Translations under genes and position numbers: made by a program
The notes under the pieces: model-generated
The model's input: the letters and a program-made list of their open reading frames with translations, nothing else
What the model was told of the DNA's origin: nothing
The model's database searches: none
Shown here: piece after piece, positions 37,201 to 44,483 of the stretch
Layout of the letters: each line of letters begins with the position of its first letter
Position numbering within the stretch: position 1 is the stretch's first letter
NCBI GenBank assembly: GCA_026707225.1
Contig: JAPOXG010000031.1
Span: forward strand, 25,890-89,889
Direction: 5' to 3'
Length of the DNA: 64,000 nucleotides
From: Chloroflexota bacterium
Lineage (GTDB): Bacteria; Chloroflexota; Anaerolineae; Aggregatilineales; Phototrophicaceae

Positions 37201-37488
37201 TAGCGCAGACTGTAGGGGCGACTCTGTGAGTCGCCCGCCAGCCTCATCGTCGAGGGCTGCCAACTCGGATTCAATGGTGAGTTCAGCGCCGAGGATGGGC
37301 TGGATGTCGAGCGCTTGAGCCGCCTTCTGGAACCCCACCGCGCCGTAGACATTGTTGTGGTCGGTCAGCGCCAGCCCTCGCATGCCCAGGTGAGCGGCGC
37401 CCGCCACCAGGCTTTCCGGCGGCGATGTCCCGCGCAGCAGGCTGTAGGCCGAGTGGGCGTGGAGTTCGATGTAGGCGGGGTCGGTCAT
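34273..37488 (-). CDS. dnaE2: Error-prone DNA polymerase III alpha subunit (DnaE2), with repeat-derived insertion
   Basis: 1071-aa C-family DNA polymerase of the DnaE2 type. An N-terminal PHP domain starts YIELHAHSAYSLLRGTSPPE, the polymerase active site PDIDMDFD lies near residue 430, the helix-hairpin-helix region follows, and a C-terminal OB domain ends it. DnaE2 copies damaged DNA with the ImuA/ImuB accessory proteins, whose genes lie upstream on the same strand. Residues about 86-127 are not family sequence: they are encoded by two dispersed palindromic repeats with flanks (bases 37108-37233) that keep the frame. The 410-bp gap to the DUF6504 gene is full of repeats, so co-transcription is likely but not certain. 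Confidence 0.93.
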   Translation of the reverse strand: MTDPAYIELHAHSAYSLLRGTSPPESLVAGAAHLGMRGLALTDHNNVYGAVGFQKAAQALDIQPILGAELTIESELAALDDEAGGRLTESPLQSALKAGVGGRGRARQVSPLQTARKTGGGVGESGAALTLLVATEAGWENLCWLITQAQHQAPKGEGLLRFDQLGGRTDGLIALSGGREGEIAHALEAEGMRAAGEAARRYAALFDPGCFWIELHHHRRPYDDQRVAALVELAESLKLGYVAANHVHYPTPAEKPLGDVLAAIRHNRSLNEARGQLFPNGQHYLKPAEEMAALFHRFPRALSNTLRIAEACRYQLPSQLQALPQYPLLEGMSAQSFLTELCRGSDRYRSHMEERLRHELHIIETIGLANYFLVVWDIVHFAWERGIRCQGRGSAANSVVAYLLKIAPVDPIKHRLVFERFLSEERQMTPDIDMDFDAETREEVIQYLYQKYGRTHAAMACTFVTYRHRSVIRDVAKAWGFAPAMHAILRDHWEERGENTPAHLELFFDTCEQLLGNVRHIGIHNGGEIISDVPLSRRLPTEPAAMPDRTVVQWDKEALEDAGIIKIDVLGLRMLAAISEMVERAGIDAESIPFDDPRVYQMITEAKTFGVFQCESRAQMNTLPRLKPTRFLDLVIAISLIRPGPIMGNMVHPYLRRRRGVEEVSYLDERLKPALEETLGVILWQEQVLKVAHDIARFSHGQGEMLRRALGSKYSFQLLDQLETVFMEGALENGVDEEVAATIFGQLRGFGAYSFAKSHAASFAVLTYQSAWFKYHHPAIFYAAILNHQPMGFWSPSTLVYDAMRQGIRVLAPDINHSAADCSVQDGAIRIGLSYVKGLKSHRLDPLLAERARGPFADLGDFIRRVKLPLRLIERLIQAGALDRWHRSRHQLLWDAGLLYKARGRLPLRLRTPKVELPEPTALERLNMEFGATGLSTEHHPMQYFRKFCDERGILHSKGMMRAREGTVVETAGMVVIIQAPETAKEIRFITLEDEFELINVVVFPDMYQRTRKIIRGERFLWFKGLIERDETVTTLRATGVRALPLETPNLPSLPRWRSHMSMPPADRGIR
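37108..37236 (+). repeat. Tandem palindromic repeats inside dnaE2
   Basis: Hairpins at 37151-37175 (GGGCGAGAC/GTCTCGCCC) and 37211-37236 (GGGCGACTC/GAGTCGCCC), each with a GGGGTTGG-rich flank, form a roughly 60-bp unit present twice. Read on the dnaE2 strand both give a ...SPLQ peptide. They sit between PHP-domain segments GAELTIE and LTLLVATEAGW. Confidence 0.85.
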
Positions 37489-37898
37489 TTTTTCTAACTA
37501 CAAAGAACGCAGAGAGCGCAGAGATGTTGGGACGCTCGTCGTAGCGATAGGATGCGATTTCGGGCGAGCCGCCGTCTCGCCCCTACGGCTTTCGATCATA
37601 GCGAAATCTGTAGAAGCGACTCTGTGAGTCGCCCTAAAGCACGCACTATCACATGCGCGGGCGTTTCGCCGCCGCGCGTAGACACAGCGAGTCAAACGCC
37701 TGCTGGAGTATGGGGTGGCGGGAGGGCGACCCAATGGCTCGCCCCTACAGCGTCGTTTGTGGTACAACGATACATCCCTCTGTGCCCTCTGTGTCTCTTA
37801 TTTGATAAACCCCCTTGCTCGCGCAAGGAGACGTCTTGTTGTTTTGTGTGAGCACGATTGATTCTATTCGCTGCCGCCGAGCGGCTGTGGTTAAATTT
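37489..37898. repeat. Repeat cluster between the DUF6504 gene and dnaE2
   Basis: No gene is seen in this 410-bp gap. It holds palindromic units at 37561-37586, 37609-37634 and 37734-37749, and CACAGAG-type tracts at 37499-37526 and 37775-37800 in opposite orientations that nearly bracket the cluster. A GCGCGTAGACACAG motif at about 37673 recurs near 18200 and 40055. Confidence 0.75.
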
Positions 37899-38147
37899 TC
37901 AGTCATAAACCCGCTGAATCCCCCAGGCGTCAGTCAGCAAATCGTAATAAATCACCAGCGCCATGCCCCCGGCCAGCAACTTGTAATAATCGCGGTAGAC
38001 GCGCGCGCCCCACCAACATAGATCCAACTGCCAGGACAGCGCGATATGCTGAATGGGATGCCAGGCGCCTCCCCAGCGGATGGCGCTCGGCAGTTCGTCA
38101 ACCGTGCGCACTTCCAGCGCGGCAGCCCCAGCCGACAAGCGGCTCAT
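37899..38147 (-). CDS. DUF6504-like small protein of the ImuB/DnaE2 cassette
   Basis: 82-aa protein with the pattern WGGAWHPIQHIALSW...WWGARVYRDYYKLLAGGMALVIYY...WGIQRVYD. This resembles the DUF6504 family, small proteins found behind imuB-type genes. It starts inside the imuB stop (ATGA, 4-bp overlap) and so is translationally coupled to it. The function is unknown; a role in translesion synthesis is inferred from position alone. Confidence 0.7.
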   Translation of the reverse strand: MSRLSAGAAALEVRTVDELPSAIRWGGAWHPIQHIALSWQLDLCWWGARVYRDYYKLLAGGMALVIYYDLLTDAWGIQRVYD

Positions 38148-39304
38148 ATGCCCAGCGCCTCGCTTTCAAATTGAAGCGCCGGCGGAAAATGGCGCGGCAC
38201 ATCGGTCAAGCTCAATTGGTAGACCGTCTGATGAAAGCGCCGCCCCCAGGCAGTGAGCGCGCCCCGCAGCGAGCGCCCTTCGCGCGGAGCGTCAAAGAGC
38301 GATAGCTGCTGTGGCTGCAGCACCGCCAATTCGCTGAGCTGCAAACTCAGTTCAATGATGCCTGCGCGGACCAGCAGCTTTTCCAGCAAGGGGGGCAACT
38401 GTTTCTCAAACTGCGCGAGCCCCCGCAGTGGCGCGCTCGGCTGCAGGTGCAGTTCATGCCTTTGTCGGTTTTCATCCTCCAGCAGCAGAACCAGCCGCCC
38501 GGCTTCCCGCCCCCCCAATTGATCCAGCAGCGGGGAGGCCAGACGCAGGCAAGCGGCCAGCAGGCTCTCGCGATCGGCGATGGGCTCGTCAAAAGACAGC
38601 GAGCCCGCCAAGACCGGTGGCGGTTGATGGGCTTGCAATGGGCGCGTATCGATACCCAGCGCCAGGTCATGACAAAAGCAGCCATGCCGCTCCCATTGTT
38701 CGAAGACGGCCGCCCGCGAAAGCGCCGCGAAATCGCCAATCCGGCGGATGCCCATCATCGGCAAACGGCGCGCCATATCAGCGTTCAAGGGCAGCAGCGC
38801 GGCGGGAAATGGGGCCAGAAAAGCTGCTTCTTCGCCCGGCCCCACCCGGCAATGATCGGCGCCGCTCGCTCCAGCGACTTGCGCCACAAACTTGCCGCTG
38901 CCCGTCCCGATTGAGACCGAGCCGCCCAGCAGGCATTCAATCCGCCAGCGCAGGATATCAAGCTCGCGCGGATGATCGCTGCGCACAATCCACCAAGCCC
39001 GCCCGGGCTGATAGCAGGGCTCCACCCGGTCGATATGCTGCGCCAGGTCGGCCGTCACTTCGGCAAAGAGGCGGCGATAGACCTCGTCGCGCGCCGGCAA
39101 GACAGCGGCATTGGGGCAGAGCAACTCGGCTTGTTTGCGGCTGTCGCCCAGGTGGACGCCCGCTTCCCGCGCCAAGGCGTCGGTCGCCAGCACCTTCAGA
39201 TGATGCTCGCCGCAGAGCAAAATCAGCGGTCGCTCGCCCAGCCCCGGCTGATGCAAGCGTTCGATGGTCGCGGCCAAATCCCAGATCACCAGCGCGCTGA
39301 ACAT
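38144..39304 (-). CDS. imuB: ImuB-like inactive Y-family polymerase
   Basis: 386-aa Y-family polymerase relative. The fold pattern is there (FSALVIWDLAATIERLHQPG, LATDALAREAGVHLGDSRKQA, MARRLPMMGIRRIGDFAALS), but the catalytic DE motif of active Y-family enzymes is missing (RVEPCYQPGRAWWIV in its place), as is usual for ImuB. ImuB bridges DnaE2, the sliding clamp and ImuA during damage-induced mutagenesis. GGAGGAAGC lies just before the ATG at 39304. The gene overlaps imuA by 19 bp upstream and DUF6504 by 4 bp downstream. Confidence 0.88.
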   Translation of the reverse strand: MFSALVIWDLAATIERLHQPGLGERPLILLCGEHHLKVLATDALAREAGVHLGDSRKQAELLCPNAAVLPARDEVYRRLFAEVTADLAQHIDRVEPCYQPGRAWWIVRSDHPRELDILRWRIECLLGGSVSIGTGSGKFVAQVAGASGADHCRVGPGEEAAFLAPFPAALLPLNADMARRLPMMGIRRIGDFAALSRAAVFEQWERHGCFCHDLALGIDTRPLQAHQPPPVLAGSLSFDEPIADRESLLAACLRLASPLLDQLGGREAGRLVLLLEDENRQRHELHLQPSAPLRGLAQFEKQLPPLLEKLLVRAGIIELSLQLSELAVLQPQQLSLFDAPREGRSLRGALTAWGRRFHQTVYQLSLTDVPRHFPPALQFESEALGI

Positions 39305-39951
39305 GCTTCCTCCCGCGGGATGGCAAAGGCCAGCTCACACTGCCGAAATGGCAGAAAGGGGTGCGCGGTCAAGCGCAATTCGCTGCTGAAGCCAATGACA
39401 TCGCCCCGTTCCATTTGCCAGGCGCGCCGTTGGCAAGCCAGCGCCACTTGCATCTGCGGCAGCGCCCCCGGCGATAAAGCCAGCAGGGTCAGGGGCGCGT
39501 CACGCAAAACCGCCTTGAGTTGAGCGAGAGGCAATGTCGGCGGCTGATCGATAGCCACCAGGCAAGGCAATTGCTGTAGCGCCAGAGCGCGAACCAGAAA
39601 CAGCGCGTGTTTCAGCGAGGTCCGGCTCAAGAGCAGCAAGCGTTCGATCTCAATCCCGGCGAGAGCGGCGTTGGGTGGATCAAACAGCCCGCCCATGTCC
39701 AGGTAGACGACCGGAAGCGCCTGCCCTTGCGCGCTGGCGACGGCAGCATAAAGCAAGCTGGTCGCGCCCGATGTCGGCTGCCCGCTGATACCATGCGCCG
39801 CGCCGCACAGCAAGCCGCCCTCCAACAACTCATCAGCCGCCGTGATGCCGGTGCTCAAGGTCTCGCGGATTGATACCAGCTCGGCCGCGCGCCGAAGCGT
39901 CTGATAACCGAAGCGCTGCTGAATATCCGCCACCAGTGATTCAACTGACAC
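39286..39951 (-). CDS. imuA: ImuA-like RecA-fold protein with a degenerate Walker A
   Basis: 221-aa RecA/SulA-like protein at the head of the mutagenesis cassette. The region ISGQPTSGATSLLYAAVASA stands where RecA has its Walker A loop, but the GK(T/S) lysine is replaced (GATS), so ATP binding may be lost. VVYLDMGGLFDPP is the Walker-B-side strand. The GTG at 39951 is preferred because GGGGAG lies 4 bp before it. An ATG at 40002 in the same frame falls inside the LexA-type box and would be an unlikely start. With the GTG, the box lies 44-59 bp upstream. Confidence 0.82.
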   Translation of the reverse strand: MSVESLVADIQQRFGYQTLRRAAELVSIRETLSTGITAADELLEGGLLCGAAHGISGQPTSGATSLLYAAVASAQGQALPVVYLDMGGLFDPPNAALAGIEIERLLLLSRTSLKHALFLVRALALQQLPCLVAIDQPPTLPLAQLKAVLRDAPLTLLALSPGALPQMQVALACQRRAWQMERGDVIGFSSELRLTAHPFLPFRQCELAFAIPREEACSARW

Positions 39952-39994
39952 TTGTCTCCCCGCCTTTCCCTGCAGATAGCGTGTAGAGCAAGTA

Positions 39995-40010
39995 TAGAAC
40001 ATTTGTACTA
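39995..40010. promoter_or_regulatory. LexA (SOS) box upstream of imuA
   Basis: The minus strand reads TAGTACAAATGTTCTA. It matches the cyanobacterial LexA consensus RGTACNNNDGTWCB at every position and is close to the Gram-positive GAAC-N4-GTTC form. It lies 44 bp upstream of the chosen imuA start and predicts damage-inducible expression of imuA-imuB-DUF6504 and probably dnaE2. Confidence 0.7.
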
Positions 40011-40194
40011 TTCAGTCAAGGCTTGGGGTCGCGGAGGTTGCGTAGATCGCGTAGGGCGCGTAGACACAGACCGCCGACACTGACCGCTGGCACGACCGCC
40101 AGCGCTGTATCGCCTGCCGATGAAGGATTGCCCAAAACAGGCATCTCAATCGACGCCCTGACACGTTTCATCATGAAGCGGATGTGTGTTATGG

Positions 40195-40231
40195 CGGGCG
40201 ACATGATATGTCGCCCCTACAAGGCTTGTCC
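40195..40231 (+). repeat. Palindromic repeat with CTACAAGGCTTGTCC flank
   Basis: GGGCGACAT/ATGTCGCCC stem with GAT loop, followed by CTACAAGGCTTGTCC, the flank also seen at 18240 and 47656. The gap 40011-40379 holds this copy and a CGCGTAGACACAG motif near 40055, but no gene. Confidence 0.8.
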
Positions 40232-40379
40232 GTTTCAGCAATTCTTGTAGAAAGCTAGTTTGCAGCTTTCGCCCTGGCGCGCCGTCTGTTTGACATTCAG
40301 CGCCGCGATGTGTATTCTCGTTACACTGTCTGGAAACGGTGACGCGGGCGCGTGATGTCCCGCAGCTAGGCAATCTCAG

Positions 40380-41183
40380 TTGCTCAAAAACTTCAGCCTG
40401 GAAGGAAAAACCGCAGTCGTTACCGGCGCGGCATCGGGCCTGTCGCGGGCGATCGCCATAGGTTTCGCGGGGGCCGGCGCCGATCTCCTCATCGCCGATA
40501 TCAATCACGATGGACTGCAAGAGACCGCCAAAAGCATACGCGCCCTCGGTCAAAAGGCGGAAGTCTGCCGCTGTGATATAGCCGATGCGGCCGCTGTGGA
40601 AAACCTCTTTGCGCGTCTTGATGACGCTTACGGCCAGGTCGATATCCTGCTCAACGGACCCTTCGCCTTCAAGCGAGAGAAACCGGCAAAGCTGACGCTG
40701 GCCGATTGGAATGATGCCATCGCCGTCTGCCTAACCGGGTTTTTCCTCTGCGCCCAACAAGCCGGGGGGCGGATGATTGAGCGCGGCGCGGGCGGCAGCA
40801 TCATCAGCATCGGCTCCATCGCCGGCGCTTCCGCCCTCGGCCGCGGCAATTTCGTATACAGCGTGGCGAAAGCAGGCGTTCACCAGATGACGCGCGAGCT
40901 GGCGGTCGAATGGGCCGGGCAAGGCATTCGCGTCAATGCGCTGCTGCCGGCGCAAATGCGGACGCCGTCGGTGCTGCGCTGGCTGGAAGACCCGGCGACC
41001 GATGAGGGCTTGGTGGCGCATCTGCTCAAAGGCATACCCATGAATCGAATCGGCGAGCCGGAAGACATCGTCGGACCGGCCATCTTCCTGGCATCGGACG
41101 CGGCCGCCTTCGTCACCGGGACCTTGCTGCCGGTCGATGGCGGCAACCTGGCGCTGAACGCCGGCGGGAGCCACCGATGGTGA
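40380..41183 (+). CDS. Short-chain dehydrogenase/reductase (classical SDR)
   Basis: 267-aa classical SDR. The cofactor loop reads VTGAASGLSRAIA, where the last Gly of TGxxxGxG is Ser. Catalytic residues are present: Ser in SIGSIAG and YxxxK in YSVAKAG. The C-terminus PVDGGNLALNAGG is typical. The start is a TTG at 40380 with a weak TAGG before it. It begins a plus-strand catabolic cluster with a hydroxyacid dehydrogenase and 2-oxoacid dehydrogenase genes. A close paralogue lies at 46738-47538 on the other strand, but it lacks the catalytic Lys. Confidence 0.87.
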   Translation: MLKNFSLEGKTAVVTGAASGLSRAIAIGFAGAGADLLIADINHDGLQETAKSIRALGQKAEVCRCDIADAAAVENLFARLDDAYGQVDILLNGPFAFKREKPAKLTLADWNDAIAVCLTGFFLCAQQAGGRMIERGAGGSIISIGSIAGASALGRGNFVYSVAKAGVHQMTRELAVEWAGQGIRVNALLPAQMRTPSVLRWLEDPATDEGLVAHLLKGIPMNRIGEPEDIVGPAIFLASDAAAFVTGTLLPVDGGNLALNAGGSHRW

Positions 41184-41203
41184 CTTCACCGACGCCAACA
41201 CGT

Positions 41204-41228
41204 TGTAGGGGCGACTCTTGAGTCGCCC
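41204..41228 (+). repeat. Palindromic repeat
   Basis: TGTAGGGGCGACTC...GAGTCGCCC, inner stem CTC/GAG with a 2-nt loop, 21 bp after the SDR stop. Confidence 0.8.
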
Positions 41229-41270
41229 GTCGGCGCTATCAATTACAAGTCTTCTGGGGAGTGAACCGCC

Positions 41271-42239
41271 ATGACTACCGTCGTCGTCGCGCATGAGTCT
41301 TATGTCATATCCGATTTGGAACAGGACGCCTTCCGCGCGATTGACGCCTCCGTGCTGCAAACGGGAAACCTAGAAACGCCGTCAGCTATCGAAGCAGCGC
41401 GCAAAGCCGACGCCCTGATGGTCACCATCCAGACGGTCGATGCCGCGCTCATCGGCTCGCTGTCGAATTGCAAAATCATCGCCCGGGTCGGCGCCGGCTT
41501 GGATGCCATCGACATTCCCGCAGCGGCAGCACAGGGCATCTGGGTCACCTCCGTCCCCGATTATTCCATCGACGAGGTATCGACCCACGCGATCGCTCTG
41601 CTGCTCAATCACGCCCGCCGCTTGCAGAAGATGTTCGCCTCGGTTAGAGCGGGCGCCTGGTATGACGCTGCTGCAATCGAGCCGGCGCCCCGCCTGAGGG
41701 GCCAGGTTCTGGGCCTCATCGGCTACGGCCGCATCGGTAGCACGGTGGCGGCCAAGGCGCGCGGGCTCGGGCTCGACGTGATCGTCGTCGATCCCTTCAT
41801 TGAAATCGACGAAGCGCAAGACGGGGTGCGGCAGGTCGACCTGGATGCCTTATTGGCGACCGCCGATTTCATATCGCTGCACAGTCCCCTCAGCGACTCT
41901 TCCCGCCACATCATCAATGCTGCCGCCCTGGAAAAAATGAAAAGCAGCGCCTATCTCATCAATACAGCGCGCGGCGAATTGATCGACGAAGAGGCGCTGC
42001 TGAATGCAGTGCAAAGCGGGAGCATCGCCGGCGCCGCCCTTGATGTGCTCACGGTTGAGCCTCCGCCGCCTGATTTTCCCTTGCTGCGCGACGAGCGCAT
42101 CACCATCACGCCCCACGCTGGCTGGTACTCGGAAGCATCAAAGCTGGATGTGCGCGTGAAGGCGATCGATGATGTGCTGCGCGTCCTAAGCGGTAAAGCG
42201 CCGCGCTCACCGGTCAACAGGCCGAGGGGCAAGAAATAG
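41271..42239 (+). CDS. D-isomer-specific 2-hydroxyacid dehydrogenase (phosphoglycerate dehydrogenase-like)
   Basis: 322-aa NAD-dependent dehydrogenase of the D-2-hydroxyacid family. The Rossmann motif LIGYGRIGSTVAAKARGLG and the catalytic triad are visible: Arg in NTARGELIDEEAL, Glu in DVLTVEPPPPD and His in ITPHAGWYSE. Members reduce 2-keto acids or oxidise D-hydroxyacids; this subgroup includes C-terminal-binding-protein-like enzymes. GGGAG lies 8 bp before the ATG. It may supply the 2-oxoacid used by the dehydrogenase complex downstream, which is inference. Confidence 0.9.
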   Translation: MTTVVVAHESYVISDLEQDAFRAIDASVLQTGNLETPSAIEAARKADALMVTIQTVDAALIGSLSNCKIIARVGAGLDAIDIPAAAAQGIWVTSVPDYSIDEVSTHAIALLLNHARRLQKMFASVRAGAWYDAAAIEPAPRLRGQVLGLIGYGRIGSTVAAKARGLGLDVIVVDPFIEIDEAQDGVRQVDLDALLATADFISLHSPLSDSSRHIINAAALEKMKSSAYLINTARGELIDEEALLNAVQSGSIAGAALDVLTVEPPPPDFPLLRDERITITPHAGWYSEASKLDVRVKAIDDVLRVLSGKAPRSPVNRPRGKK

Positions 42240-42248
42240 ATGGCAATA

Positions 42249-42364
42249 TGTAGGGGCGAGGCGGCGACTCGCCCGCATTTGCGTCAGATTCTGTAGGGGC
42301 GAGCCATCGGGTCGCCCACCCGTCAATGTGATGTTGTTAGGGCGAGACAAGTCTCGCCCCTACA
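42249..42364 (+). repeat. Three palindromic repeats in a row
   Basis: Units at 42249-42275, 42292-42317 (both TGTAGGGGCGAG...) and 42336-42364 (inverted, GGGCGAGAC/GTCTCGCCC). They fill the gap before the E1-alpha gene, where no other gene is seen. Confidence 0.85.
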
Positions 42365-42500
42365 GATACCAGTTGTCGGGTTCGTTCTTTTGTGTGAACC
42401 TAGTCGTGACTTACGAGGGGCTGTAGTGAAGACTGTACAGCGTATGTCAAAAGAATGATGTCGCGAGTTTCTGAACTGCCTTATTGCAAGGAGAACGCAC

Positions 42501-43490
42501 TTGGCTAACGAAGACATTGCCTTAAACAGCGAGCAGCTCCTGGCGCTCTACCACATGATGGTTCTGATTCGCCGGACCGAAGAGCAGCTCGCCCGCGCCC
42601 ATCAGATGGGGCTGGTGCCCGGTCCCTGCCACACCTACGTCGGCGAAGAAGCGATCGCGGCCGGCGTCTGCGCCAACCTGCGCGAGGACGATGTCGTCTT
42701 CAGCACCCACCGCGGGCACGGGCACGCCCTGGCGAAAGGGGTCAGCCCGCGCGCGGTGGCGGCTGAGCTCTTCGGCAAGGCGACCGGCTGCTCTCAAGGG
42801 CGGGGCGGCAGCATGCACCTCTTCGCCCCCGAAATCGGCTTGATGGGCACCAGCGGCATCGTCGGACCCAGCATCTTGCAGGGGGCGGGCGCCGGCTACA
42901 GCTTCAAGCTTCTCGCATCCGATCAAGTCAGCGTCGCCTTCTTTGGCGATGGCGCCGTCAGCAATGGCGCTTTTCACGAAGGGCTGAATATGGCCGCCAT
43001 TTGGGACCTGCCGGTGATATTCGTCTGCGAAGATAATATGTACGCCACCGAGGTGGCTTTTCGCGATGCGACGCGGGTGCAGGATGTCGCCCAGCGCGCC
43101 CGCGTCTCTTACGATATGGCGGCGGTCCGCGTCGATGGCAATGACGTGCTGGCGGTGCATCGAGCGGCGGAAGAAGCGGTCGCCCGCGCCCGTGCCGGCG
43201 GCGGTCCATCGCTCATCGACTGCAAGACCTATCGCGCGCGACCCCATGCCGAGGGCATGCGCGATGGCGGCTACCGCAGCGCCGAAGAAATGCAGGCTTG
43301 GAAAGAGCGCGACCCCATCGCGGCGCATGCCGCCTGGCTGATTGAGGCGGGACATGCCGAAGCGGCCGACCTGGATGCGATCGAAGCGCAGGTCAATTCA
43401 ACCGTAGACGACGCCATCGAATTCGCCCGCGCCAGCCCCTTCCCTGATCCTAGCACGGCGGCCGATTTCATTTTTGGCGCGGGGGGCTGA
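42501..43490 (+). CDS. 2-oxoacid (pyruvate/acetoin) dehydrogenase E1 component, alpha subunit
   Basis: 329-aa thiamine-diphosphate enzyme subunit. It begins with the E1-alpha pattern LYHMMVLIRRTEEQLA and has the ThDP/Mg motif GDGAVSNGAFHEGLNMAAIW near residue 149, ending in EDN. With E1-beta and E2 it decarboxylates a 2-oxoacid or splits acetoin. The length and the glycine-rich GRGGSMHLF loop fit the AcoA/PdhA type. The start is TTG at 42501 with a strong AAGGAG 7 bp before it. E1-beta starts at 43495, 4 bp after its stop. Confidence 0.91.
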   Translation: MANEDIALNSEQLLALYHMMVLIRRTEEQLARAHQMGLVPGPCHTYVGEEAIAAGVCANLREDDVVFSTHRGHGHALAKGVSPRAVAAELFGKATGCSQGRGGSMHLFAPEIGLMGTSGIVGPSILQGAGAGYSFKLLASDQVSVAFFGDGAVSNGAFHEGLNMAAIWDLPVIFVCEDNMYATEVAFRDATRVQDVAQRARVSYDMAAVRVDGNDVLAVHRAAEEAVARARAGGGPSLIDCKTYRARPHAEGMRDGGYRSAEEMQAWKERDPIAAHAAWLIEAGHAEAADLDAIEAQVNSTVDDAIEFARASPFPDPSTAADFIFGAGG

Positions 43491-43494
43491 CGCG

Positions 43495-44472
43495 ATGCGA
43501 GAGATCACCTTTACCGAAGCGGCTCGCGAAGCCTTGACCGAACAGATGGCGCTTGACCCCAGCATCTTCGTCGTCGGCGAAGGCATCGGCGAGCGCGGCG
43601 GCAACTTCAATACGACGCTGGGCTTATACGAAAAATATGGGCCGATGCGCCTGCGCGATACGCCGATCGTCGAGCGCGGCTTTGTCGGCATGTGCGCCGG
43701 CGCCGCTATGACCGGGGCGCGGCCCGTCGTTGATTTTATGATCGTTGACTTCATTCTGGATTCCATGGGCGAGCTGTTGAATCAAATCTCGAAGATCCAG
43801 TACATGAGCAGCGGGCGCATCAAAATGCCTATGGTGCTGCGCGGCTGCATTGGCATCGGAGGCGCGGCCGCCACCCACCATTCGGGCAGCTACTATCCGC
43901 TCTTCGTACACATCCCCGGTTTCCGCGTCGCCTTGCCCTCGAACCCCTACGATGCCAAGGGCTTGCTCACGACGGCGCTCACCGGCGATAATCCGGTCCT
44001 CTTCCTGGAGCACAAGCTCTTGCTGAACCGGCGCGGTTCCGTGCCGGAAGAAGCATACAAGCTGCCATACGGCCAGGCGGCTGTCCTGCGCGAGGGAAGC
44101 GCCGCGACGGTTGTGGCGCTGGCCGTCATGGTCCCCAAAGTCCTTCAAATTTGCGATGAGTTGGCGAAAGATGGGCTCGATATCGAAGTCATTGACCCGC
44201 GTACGCTCGCCCCGCTCGACACGACCACCATTCTCGAATCGGTGCGCAAGACGGGCCGTCTGCTGATCGCCGATGAAACCTTCGGTCCCTGCGGCATCGG
44301 CGCCGAAATCAGCGCCCAAGTGATGGAACAGGGCTTTGACGACCTCGACGCGCCCATCGCCCGGCTCAACGGCGCCCACACGCCAACCCCCTACAGCCCT
44401 ACGCTGGAAAATGCCGTCATTCCCGATCAAGCGGCGATCACAAAAGCGATTCGCGACCTGGTCGCCGAATAG
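43495..44472 (+). CDS. 2-oxoacid (pyruvate/acetoin) dehydrogenase E1 component, beta subunit
   Basis: 325-aa transketolase-like beta subunit. Typical stretches are ITFTEAAREALTEQM, VVGEGIGERGGNFNTT, GARPVVDFMIVDF and EVIDPRTLAPLDTTTI. It pairs with the alpha subunit to form the E1 heterotetramer. ATG at 43495 with a G-rich site before it is preferred; an in-frame start 21 bp upstream would overlap the alpha gene. E2 follows after 11 bp. Confidence 0.91.
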   Translation: MREITFTEAAREALTEQMALDPSIFVVGEGIGERGGNFNTTLGLYEKYGPMRLRDTPIVERGFVGMCAGAAMTGARPVVDFMIVDFILDSMGELLNQISKIQYMSSGRIKMPMVLRGCIGIGGAAATHHSGSYYPLFVHIPGFRVALPSNPYDAKGLLTTALTGDNPVLFLEHKLLLNRRGSVPEEAYKLPYGQAAVLREGSAATVVALAVMVPKVLQICDELAKDGLDIEVIDPRTLAPLDTTTILESVRKTGRLLIADETFGPCGIGAEISAQVMEQGFDDLDAPIARLNGAHTPTPYSPTLENAVIPDQAAITKAIRDLVAE

Positions 44473-44483
44473 AAAGACGGATC

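Noticed and set aside
42249..42364. Closely spaced repeats as a CRISPR array
   Set aside because: Units differ in sequence and orientation, spacing is irregular, each is a hairpin by itself, and no cas genes are present.
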